Of a stretch of DNA of 6,009 nt, positions 1-5,304 are shown in pieces. Position 1 is the stretch's first letter; the number at the start of each line of letters is the position of its first letter. This DNA comes from an uncultured Rhodospirillaceae bacterium (GTDB taxonomy: Bacteria; Pseudomonadota; Alphaproteobacteria; Rhodospirillales; UBA2165). The notes under the pieces were generated by a model, which had not been told where the DNA came from, did no database searches, and saw only the letters and a program-made list of their open reading frames with translations. Where the stretch lies: assembly GCA_913054205.1 (NCBI GenBank), contig CAJXJM010000170.1, positions 1-6,009 of the forward strand. The letters run 5' to 3'. Made by a program: the position numbers and the translations under genes.

Positions 1-1
1 G

Positions 2-763
2 GCACGGGCACGCATTCGTCGCTTTGTGCGTCTACGTCAGCGTGAGGAATATATTACTCTCGGAAAATCAATATTAGAGCGCGGATTTCAAAAAGAAGGG
101 TATGAGTTTGCGGAAAAAGCCTTTGATGATGTGTTTGCAATATTCAGCGTTGAATCTGCAGAAGATTTATACGCTGAAGTCGGTGCCGGGCAGATTACCG
201 GCCGCGATGTGATTGAAGCTGTTTTCCCCGGCACCAAAGAAAAGAGCCATAGCAGCAAGGTTGTTCAGTTGTTCCGGCGACGGGGCAAAAAGAAGAAAAA
301 AGGCGACCCAACGGCCAGTGTGCCGATCAAAGGGCTAATTCCCGGAATGGCGTTGCATTTTGCCGGTTGTTGTCACGCACTGCCGGGAGATCGCATTGTT
401 GGTATTGTGACCAAAGGACGTGGCATCACAATTCATACAATTGATTGCGAGACATTGGAGGAATTTGCCGATACGCCAGAGCGCTGGGTCGATGTGTCGT
501 GGGAAGAAGATGCAAATAGTGAGCGGCGTGCGGGACGTATCGAAATTGTCGTGACCAATGAGCCCGGCAGTCTCGGAGAGCTATCGATGGTGATTGCCAA
601 GAATGACGGCAATATCAACAATCTGAAAATTACCAATCGTAGCCAGGACTTTTTCGATATTAGCGTCGATATTGAAGTTCACGATTTGAAGCATCTTAGA
701 AATATAATTGCTGCACTTCGCGCCTCACCGGTTATAAATTCAGTTGATCGGGCCAGAGGATAA
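2..763 (+). CDS. rsh: Bifunctional (p)ppGpp synthetase/hydrolase (RelA/SpoT homologue), C-terminal part, 5' truncated by window edge
   Basis: This is the last 253 residues of a RelA/SpoT-type enzyme, which makes and degrades the stringent-response alarmone (p)ppGpp in the cytoplasm. The reading frame is open from base 2, so the GTG at 26 is internal and not a start. The visible part begins in the helical region after the TGS domain (IRRFVRLRQREEY). A basic linker follows (R92-R94, K96-K100). Next is the conserved-cysteine zinc-finger-like domain, with GCCHALPGD (C123, C124), IVGIVTKGRGITIHTIDC and C149. An ACT domain starts near EIVVTNEPGSLGEL and runs to the end at NSVDRARG. The C-terminal region is known in the family to regulate the two catalytic domains and contact the ribosome; the HD hydrolase and synthetase domains lie outside the window. 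Alphaproteobacteria usually carry one bifunctional copy, so RelA versus SpoT naming is arbitrary. The frame is intact and the stop TAA is at 761-763. Confidence 0.95.
   Translation, partial: ARARIRRFVRLRQREEYITLGKSILERGFQKEGYEFAEKAFDDVFAIFSVESAEDLYAEVGAGQITGRDVIEAVFPGTKEKSHSSKVVQLFRRRGKKKKKGDPTASVPIKGLIPGMALHFAGCCHALPGDRIVGIVTKGRGITIHTIDCETLEEFADTPERWVDVSWEEDANSERRAGRIEIVVTNEPGSLGELSMVIAKNDGNINNLKITNRSQDFFDISVDIEVHDLKHLRNIIAALRASPVINSVDRARG
755..760 (+). promoter_or_regulatory. Ribosome binding site of the DUF2062 gene
   Basis: AGAGGA lies seven bases before ATG 768, inside the last codons of the rsh homologue. Its position supports ATG 768 over the in-frame TTG at 744, which would overlap rsh more deeply and has no such motif at proper distance. 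Confidence 0.65.
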
Positions 764-767
764 CGAG

Positions 768-1400
768 ATGTTTCGCCGAAGAGAAAAACAATCGATTTTT
801 AGCCGCTGCTGCAATTTTTTGTGGCCACAAATGGGCTGGTCGCGAACCGGTAATTATTGGGCCCATCGCGTTAGTCGAATACCGGGCTCGGTTTATTCCA
901 TTGCCGGTGGTTTTGCCTGCGGCGCAGCTATATCCTTCACGCCCTTTGTTGGCTTTCACTTCATCCTTGGCGGAATTTTGGCGTGGTTAATACGTGCAAA
1001 TATAGTCGCGGCTATTCTCGGGACAGCTGTCGGAAATCCGTGGACCTTTCCGTTTATTTGGGTCTGGATATACAATCTGGGTGTTTGGATGGGCATTGGC
1101 AGTAAAGGTAAGCACAAGGAAAATCTCGATTTTCCCGCTCTTTTCGGCCATGTTCAGGAAGCCATTTTAAAATTTGATCTAGCCTTTTTGGCCGAAACAG
1201 CGTGGCCGATATTTGGTCCAATGCTGATGGGCAGTATACCGACAGCAATAATTGCCTGGGTGGCTTTCTACGTGGTGATAAAATACATTATTACCGCCTA
1301 CCGCCATTCGCGAATGGAACGCGCTAAGAACAGTCATTTTGAGCCTGAAACACCAACACAAACTCCAGCTAAGACACCGATAGAGTACAATGATGAGTAA
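768..1400 (+). CDS. DUF2062 family integral membrane protein
   Basis: This 210-residue protein carries the hallmarks of DUF2062: a basic N-terminus, a glycine-rich hydrophobic stretch with FTPFVGFH (residues 57-64), and GNPWTFP (89-95). Hydrophobic segments lie roughly at 42-57, 60-76, 78-88, 94-110 and 160-182. This suggests an inner-membrane protein with a loop around 111-140 and a polar tail (about 183-210) rich in Thr, Pro and Glu. No catalytic motif is visible and the function of the family is not established; I assign none. The start is ATG 768, four bases after the rsh stop and preceded by AGAGGA. Its 3' end overlaps pdxJ by 11 bases, so it is probably translated in coupling with both neighbours. 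DUF2062 proteins are, to my knowledge, recurrent neighbours of pdxJ in alphaproteobacteria, which points to conserved linkage rather than recent insertion. Confidence 0.85.
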   Translation: MFRRREKQSIFSRCCNFLWPQMGWSRTGNYWAHRVSRIPGSVYSIAGGFACGAAISFTPFVGFHFILGGILAWLIRANIVAAILGTAVGNPWTFPFIWVWIYNLGVWMGIGSKGKHKENLDFPALFGHVQEAILKFDLAFLAETAWPIFGPMLMGSIPTAIIAWVAFYVVIKYIITAYRHSRMERAKNSHFEPETPTQTPAKTPIEYNDE

Positions 1401-2166
1401 CAAAAACGATTTTACGAGCTATCTTCGTCTAGGTGTAAACATTGACCATGTTGCGACGATCCGTAACGCCAGAGGCGGTAATCACCCTGATCCTTTACGC
1501 GCCGCCCATATGGCAGCCAAGGCTGGCGCCGATGGCATCACCGCGCATTTGCGAGAAGATCGCCGTCATATGACGGACGGCGATATTGAACGTCTCAGAG
1601 GAGAAATAGATCTGCCGTTAAATTTGGAAATGGCAGCGACCGATGAAATGCTCGAAATTGCTCTCAAACATTCGCCAAATGCAGCGTGTATCGTTCCGGA
1701 AAAACGCGAGGAAAGAACAACAGAAGGTGGGTTGGATGCTGCTGGCGGTCATACTCACCTGGCACCCATTGTCGGGGCAATGCGAGATCAAGGCATTCGG
1801 GTTTCGCTCTTCATTGAGGCTGATAGAAAGCAACTTGATGCAGCTGTTTTACTCGGCGCGCCTGTGGTTGAAATTCACACCGGCGCTTATTGTGATGCCG
1901 TTGGACCGGCCCGAGAGGCTGAACTGGTCCGCATTCAAGAAGCAGCGGCTTATGGCGCTGAACTTGGGTTGGAAGTTCATGCCGGCCACGGCCTTGGTTT
2001 TGATACGGTCGGCGCAATCGCCGAAATTCCTCAGCTGGCAGAATTGAATATTGGTCATTTCCTGATAGGTGAAGCGATATTTGGCGGCCTGGACAGTTCA
2101 ATCAAACGCATGCGCTCGCTTATGGATAAAGCTCGTGCCGAAGTTTCCGGCGAGCGAACGGCCTAA
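1390..2166 (+). CDS. pdxJ: Pyridoxine 5'-phosphate synthase PdxJ
   Basis: PdxJ condenses 1-deoxy-D-xylulose 5-phosphate with 3-amino-2-oxopropyl phosphate (1-amino-acetone 3-phosphate) to give pyridoxine 5'-phosphate, the ring-closing step of DXP-dependent vitamin B6 synthesis. It is a cytosolic TIM-barrel enzyme. The 258-residue protein aligns by eye with E. coli PdxJ (243 residues). Matching active-site positions are GVNIDH (N17, D19, H20), HLREDRRH (H53, R55, R58, H60), NLEMA (E80), EIHTG (E161, H163) and AGHGL (H200). VPEKR and TTEGGLD are also present. The extra length is a short N-terminal extension and a charged C-terminus. Two adjacent ATGs (1390 and 1393) are possible starts. Neither has a strong Shine-Dalgarno motif, only a weak GAG at 1383-1385, and both overlap the preceding gene, so coupled translation is likely. 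The stop TAA is at 2164-2166. Confidence 0.97.
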   Translation: MMSNKNDFTSYLRLGVNIDHVATIRNARGGNHPDPLRAAHMAAKAGADGITAHLREDRRHMTDGDIERLRGEIDLPLNLEMAATDEMLEIALKHSPNAACIVPEKREERTTEGGLDAAGGHTHLAPIVGAMRDQGIRVSLFIEADRKQLDAAVLLGAPVVEIHTGAYCDAVGPAREAELVRIQEAAAYGAELGLEVHAGHGLGFDTVGAIAEIPQLAELNIGHFLIGEAIFGGLDSSIKRMRSLMDKARAEVSGERTA

Positions 2167-2173
2167 CCGGCCT

Positions 2174-2182
2174 GGAGAGGAG
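2174..2182 (+). promoter_or_regulatory. Strong Shine-Dalgarno site for acpS
   Basis: GGAGAGGAG ends eight bases before GTG 2191. It is the best ribosome binding site in the window and fixes the non-ATG start of acpS. It lies in the 24-base pdxJ-acpS spacer. Confidence 0.75.
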
Positions 2183-2190
2183 TTTCATAG

Positions 2191-2598
2191 GTGATTATTG
2201 GCATCGGAAACGACCTCATCGATATCACCCGGATTGAAAAAACCCTTGAGCGTTTTGGCGATCGTTTCATTCAACGCATCTTTACGGATGTAGAACAAGC
2301 TAAGTCAGACAAACGACGCATGCGTGCGGCCAGTTATGCCAAACGCTACGCCGCCAAAGAAGCGTGTTCGAAGGCGCTCGGTACTGGGTTTCGAAAAGGT
2401 GTTTTCTGGCGAGATATGGGGGTCATCAATTTGCCCTCTGGAAAGCCGACAATGAAACTAACCGGAGGCGCGTTAAAGCGGCTCCAGGAAATTATTCCGG
2501 ACGGTATGGAAGCGCAAATTGATCTCACAATTACGGATGAACCTCCAACCGCAGAGGCCTTTGTGATTATCTCTGCAATTCCCGCTAGCTCTGATTGA
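2191..2598 (+). CDS. acpS: Holo-[acyl-carrier-protein] synthase AcpS
   Basis: AcpS transfers 4'-phosphopantetheine from coenzyme A to a serine of apo-ACP, producing the active carrier for fatty acid and lipid synthesis. The 135-residue protein is normal length for this small trimeric group I phosphopantetheinyl transferase. The N-terminal [12 protein letters not shown] holds the Mg-binding aspartate (D8). [13 protein letters not shown] carries the second metal ligand (E57) and conserved lysines K56 and K61. LPSGKP and a C-terminal strand follow, as expected. Translation starts at GTG 2191 with a strong Shine-Dalgarno site. The stop codon TGA (2596-2598) shares its A with the ATG of the downstream glycosyltransferase gene. 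In the usual alphaproteobacterial order the next gene would be lepB, so the gene after acpS is an addition here. Confidence 0.96.
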   Translation: MIIGIGNDLIDITRIEKTLERFGDRFIQRIFTDVEQAKSDKRRMRAASYAKRYAAKEACSKALGTGFRKGVFWRDMGVINLPSGKPTMKLTGGALKRLQEIIPDGMEAQIDLTITDEPPTAEAFVIISAIPASSD

Positions 2599-3824
2599 TG
2601 GGTGAGACTCCAAAAAGTATCGTCATTGGCTGGCGACTGAGCTCCGTGTCCGGCTGGGGCGTCTACGGTCAAAACCTCATTCGTCAATTGATTGAAAAAG
2701 GCCGAAATCCAGTCCTTTATTCGGCCCCACATTTGCTGGATATCTCACCCGAGGTCGCTGAACAGCTAAAACCCGTTTTACAACGCCAAACCCACCTCCA
2801 AGATTTGCTGGAGAAAATGGGATTGTTGGAATTCGACTATCCGGTGCTGCATGCACTTCGGAATGATTTTTTACCTTCCCTAGATGAGCAGGCAGCCCGC
2901 GGCGACAAAAATATTGGCGTCATTTTTTTTGAGAGCACGGAGATTTCGGAAGAAGGACTGGCCCGGGCCCGTGACTATGATCTGATCGTCACCGGCTCCA
3001 GTTGGAACAAGGAAATATTAGAAAGCCGGGGGCTGACGAATATCTGCAACGTATTCCAAGGCATCGATGACACTGTCTTTCATCCACGCTCAAAAATTGA
3101 AACCTATCCGGGCCGATTTGTAGTCTATTCGGGCGGCAAGCTCGAATATCGCAAGGCACAAGATGTTGTCATTGCAGCCTTTAAAGAATTTCATGCAAAT
3201 CACCCTGAGGCTTTGCTCACTTTTGCCTGGGCCAATCAGTGGACTGGCATTATGCCGACCATCAGCAATTCTAGATTTACGGACGGCCAACCGGAAGTCG
3301 TCGACGAGGATATGCTTATTGATCCGTGGCTGATTAAAAATGGGTTACCTGAGGACTCGTTTGTCAATTTGGGCATGGTGCCTAACAAAGACCTGCCGGA
3401 TCACCTTGCGAGTGCCGATATGGCGGTGTTTCCCAACCGTTGTGAGCCGGGTACCAATCTTGTCGCAATGGAAGCGATGGCGATGGGATTGCCAACAATT
3501 CTTGCAGGTAATACCGGACAGCTTGATCTAATTGATGGTGAGAACTGCTATCCATTACGCGAGCAGACGCCTGTTGAGCCGTATCCTCCTTACAACGAAG
3601 TGGACGGCTGGCGGGAACCTTCGCTCAAGGAAACGATAGAGCGCATGGAAGAAATATATGCAGATCGGGCAGAATCTCAGCGCCGCGGAGCATTGGCGGC
3701 AAATTTTCTGAGTGATTTTTCTTGGGCTAATCAAATTGACCGCTTGTTATCCCAAATAGATGCTTTATATGAAGAATGGCTGATGAAACAAATACTTACG
3801 GTCTCAATACGTTCGATGAATTAA
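2598..3824 (+). CDS. GT4-like (group 1) glycosyltransferase
   Basis: This 408-residue, probably soluble protein looks like a GT-B fold glycosyltransferase using a nucleotide-sugar donor; acceptor and sugar cannot be deduced. The N-terminal domain has a glycine-rich loop SGWGVYG (18-24). The interdomain region contains IVTGSSWNKE and VFQGIDDTVFHP, typical of this group. The C-terminal donor domain opens with YSGGKLEYRKAQD (K181, R185), the usual phosphate-binding Lys/Arg pattern. It continues to NRCEPGTNLVAMEAMAMGLPT, where E283 and E292 correspond to the conserved glutamate pair but are separated by eight residues rather than the usual seven. No signal peptide or membrane span is seen. I prefer ATG 2598, which overlaps the acpS TGA by one base; TTG 2595 is an alternative. 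No clear Shine-Dalgarno motif precedes it, so coupling to acpS is likely. A run of eight T (2923-2930) lies in the codons for I109-F111. The frame is intact, with no sign of decay. Confidence 0.87.
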   Translation: MGETPKSIVIGWRLSSVSGWGVYGQNLIRQLIEKGRNPVLYSAPHLLDISPEVAEQLKPVLQRQTHLQDLLEKMGLLEFDYPVLHALRNDFLPSLDEQAARGDKNIGVIFFESTEISEEGLARARDYDLIVTGSSWNKEILESRGLTNICNVFQGIDDTVFHPRSKIETYPGRFVVYSGGKLEYRKAQDVVIAAFKEFHANHPEALLTFAWANQWTGIMPTISNSRFTDGQPEVVDEDMLIDPWLIKNGLPEDSFVNLGMVPNKDLPDHLASADMAVFPNRCEPGTNLVAMEAMAMGLPTILAGNTGQLDLIDGENCYPLREQTPVEPYPPYNEVDGWREPSLKETIERMEEIYADRAESQRRGALAANFLSDFSWANQIDRLLSQIDALYEEWLMKQILTVSIRSMN

Positions 3825-3901
3825 ATACTATAAAAATACTTATAAACAACAACTTAACCGGCCTTATTAATGCAAGAAAAGAAGACCAACAGCTTTTTTG
3901 A
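3776..3901 (+). CDS. Candidate small ORF (41 aa) bridging the glycosyltransferase gene and lepB; doubtful
   Basis: An ATG at 3776 opens a 41-codon frame ending at TGA 3899-3901. It overlaps the glycosyltransferase 3' end by 49 bases and the lepB start by 32, and fills the whole 45-base spacer. The predicted product begins MADETNTYGLNTFDEL, has a modestly hydrophobic middle (IKILI) and ends in a charged stretch (ARKEDQQLF); it matches no family I recognise. Against it: the only purine-rich bases upstream (GAAGA, 3771-3775) touch the start codon, most third codon positions are A or T unlike the flanking genes, and it overlaps both neighbours. For it: it covers exactly the non-coding interval of an otherwise packed operon. 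I regard it as more likely chance than real. Confidence 0.18.
   Translation: MADETNTYGLNTFDELNTIKILINNNLTGLINARKEDQQLF
3823..3845 (+). repeat. AT-rich tandem direct repeat before lepB
   Basis: Two near-identical units lie back to back: AAATACTATAA (3823-3833) and AAATACTTATAA (3834-3845), the second with one extra T. A third AAATACT occurs at 3790-3796 within the end of the glycosyltransferase gene, 33 bases upstream of the first unit. The units contain TATAAA at 3829-3834 and 3841-3846, resembling -10 hexamers, but I find no credible -35 element at 16-18 bases from either. It may be an internal promoter or protein-binding region for lepB-rnc-era, or merely low-complexity sequence. Confidence 0.4.
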
Positions 3902-4613
3902 TACACTAAAAACCATAGTGTACGCGGTTTTAATTGCGCTGATAGTCCGCACAGTTGCGTTCGAGCCATTCAATATCCCGTCAGGTTCGATGATGCCGAC
4001 CTTGTTGGTCGGCGACTATTTGTTTGTTTCTAAATTTTCCTATGGCTATTCGAAGCATTCTCTGCCGTTCAGTCTCCCGATTTTACCGGATAGAGTACTT
4101 TTTGAGGAACCAGAACGCGGTGATGTCGCGGTCTTCAAACTACCGACCGACAATAAGACCGACTATATCAAGCGCGTCATAGGATTGCCCGGCGACAAAA
4201 TTCAAATGAAGAACGGTCGACTGTTTATCAATAATAAAATGGTCAAACGAGAGAAAATCGGTGACTACATCCAAACCGATGACGGCGGTAATCTTCGGCG
4301 AACGGTGCGATATATTGAAACTCTGCCAAATGGGAAAACCCATGAAATCCTGGAAGAATGGGGCGATAAAGGGCCGCTAGATAATACCGGTGTTTATGAA
4401 GTGCCAGCAGGTCACTATTTTGCCATGGGCGATAACCGTGACAACTCGCAAGATAGCCGCGTGCGTCCGCAAGTCGGATTTATTCCAAAAGAAAACCTGG
4501 TAGGCCGCGCCGAAGTGCTGTTTTTCTCGACCAATGGCGGCGCGCGCATATGGGAAATCTGGAAATGGCCGGTTGCCATGCGTTTCAAACGCTTTTTCCA
4601 GGAAATCATTTAG
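3870..4613 (+). CDS. lepB: Signal peptidase I (LepB)
   Basis: LepB is the inner-membrane serine/lysine protease that removes signal peptides from exported preproteins on the periplasmic side. The 247-residue protein has one N-terminal membrane span (about residues 12-28), unlike the two spans of E. coli LepB. FNIPSGSMMPTL then supplies the nucleophile S40. The lysine general base is K100 in DYIKRVIGLPGD, and the conserved C-terminal box MGDNRDNSQDSR occupies residues 186-197. The region between roughly 115 and 175 is the variable beta-rich insertion seen in Gram-negative enzymes. The start is ATG 3870, giving a short charged N-terminus before the span, as is usual; there is no good Shine-Dalgarno motif upstream. 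It follows a 45-base AT-rich spacer, the largest gap in the window, and sits ten bases before rnc. Stop TAG is at 4611-4613. Confidence 0.96.
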   Translation: MQEKKTNSFFDTLKTIVYAVLIALIVRTVAFEPFNIPSGSMMPTLLVGDYLFVSKFSYGYSKHSLPFSLPILPDRVLFEEPERGDVAVFKLPTDNKTDYIKRVIGLPGDKIQMKNGRLFINNKMVKREKIGDYIQTDDGGNLRRTVRYIETLPNGKTHEILEEWGDKGPLDNTGVYEVPAGHYFAMGDNRDNSQDSRVRPQVGFIPKENLVGRAEVLFFSTNGGARIWEIWKWPVAMRFKRFFQEII

Positions 4614-4623
4614 CCAGCCTCTG

Positions 4624-5304
4624 ATGAGCAGCGATTTTTCAAAACTTACAAAATCACTTGGCCATGAATTTACAGCGCCGGAATTGCTAAATCTGGCACT
4701 TCGCCATTCCAGTCTTTCAGTAAGTGGTCCTGGCGGCTCTAACGAGCGCTACGAGTTTCTAGGCGACCGAGTTTTCGGACTTGTCATCGCCGAAATGCTG
4801 CTCAACCGCTTTCCAAATGAAGATGAAGGCGATATCGCCAAACGTCACACCGCCCTGGTGCGCCAGGAAGCTTTGGTCCGGGTGGCGACTAAGATCAAAC
4901 TCGGTGACTTTATTGAAATGTCGGATGGTGAAGAAAACAGTGGTGGCCGAGAAAATTCAAGCGTGTTGTCTGATTGTTGCGAGGCAGTGATCGCTGCGCT
5001 GTATATGGATGGTGGATTAGACGTTGCCAGTGATTTTATCGCTGAACATTGGTCGGCAATGATGGAGGAAACGCCGCGTCCGCCAAAAGATGCTAAAACC
5101 GCACTTCAGGAATGGGCGCAAGGACGCGGGCTTCCATTACCCGAATACACTGAAATTAGCCGCGAAGGTCCAGCTCATAAGCCGGTGTTTGAAATCGAGG
5201 CGAGTGTTGACGGAAGAAAAGGCGCGCTTGCCTCCGGAACCTCCAAACGGAAAGCCGAGCAAGAAGCTGCTGAAAATTTATTAAAGGAACTTGGACTTGG
5301 TTGA
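4624..5304 (+). CDS. rnc: Ribonuclease III (Rnc)
   Basis: RNase III cleaves double-stranded RNA and processes the rRNA precursor and structured mRNAs. The 226-residue protein has the same length as the E. coli enzyme. The catalytic domain carries the signature NERYEFLGDRVFGLVIAEML, with E41, E44 and D48, and the second metal-binding pair D117 and E120 in SDCCEAVIAALY. A double-stranded RNA-binding domain spans about 156-225. It starts DAKTALQEWAQ and ends with SKRKAEQEAAENLL (K208-K210), the basic helix that grips RNA. The frame is open further upstream to 4534, but the homology begins after ATG 4624, ten bases past the lepB stop, so I chose that start; its Shine-Dalgarno signal is weak. The end overlaps era by eight bases. 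Neighbouring lepB, rnc and era is the classic bacterial arrangement, and RNase III often regulates its own operon by cutting the leader, which is not in view here. Confidence 0.97.
   Translation: MSSDFSKLTKSLGHEFTAPELLNLALRHSSLSVSGPGGSNERYEFLGDRVFGLVIAEMLLNRFPNEDEGDIAKRHTALVRQEALVRVATKIKLGDFIEMSDGEENSGGRENSSVLSDCCEAVIAALYMDGGLDVASDFIAEHWSAMMEETPRPPKDAKTALQEWAQGRGLPLPEYTEISREGPAHKPVFEIEASVDGRKGALASGTSKRKAEQEAAENLLKELGLG
5283..5288 (+). promoter_or_regulatory. Ribosome binding site of era inside rnc
   Basis: AAAGGA lies eight bases before TTG 5297, within the last codons of rnc. It decides the era start: the other in-frame TTG at 5291 would be only two bases away, and the first in-frame ATG (5528) lies beyond the GTP-binding motifs G1 to G3. 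Confidence 0.65.

Noticed and set aside
296..302. AAAAAAG run in the Rsh gene resembling a -1 frameshift heptamer
   Set aside because: The zero-frame codons are AAA AAA GGC, so the phase is wrong for the A AAA AAG slip, and the frame continues intact through the zinc-finger and ACT domains.
1643..2047. 134-codon + strand frame inside pdxJ
   Set aside because: It is out of frame with an unmistakable, complete PdxJ and its product has no family features.
2346..2732. 128-codon open frame on the minus strand across acpS and the glycosyltransferase start
   Set aside because: It lies antisense to two clearly coding genes, shows no recognisable domain, and mirrors their codon structure; it is a shadow frame.
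2960..2969. Perfect palindrome GGCCCGGGCC
   Set aside because: It arises from Ala-Arg-Ala codons inside the glycosyltransferase gene and has no regulatory context.
2164..3864. The 10-mer TAACCGGCCT occurs at 2164-2173 (pdxJ stop/spacer) and at 3855-3864 (before lepB)
   Set aside because: Several 10-base matches are expected by chance in 6 kb; the two sites share no flanking similarity and no common position relative to a start codon.
2590..3870. Mobile-element traces around the inserted glycosyltransferase gene
   Set aside because: I saw no terminal inverted repeats, target-site duplication, integrase or tRNA at either boundary; the left edge is a one-base gene overlap.
3894..3899. T6 run near the lepB start as a possible terminator
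   Set aside because: No GC-rich hairpin precedes it and it lies inside lepB codons.
4534..4623. N-terminal extension of rnc starting inside lepB
   Set aside because: The extra 30 residues are encoded in overlap with conserved lepB sequence and are absent from RNase III proteins; ATG 4624 gives the normal 226-residue length.
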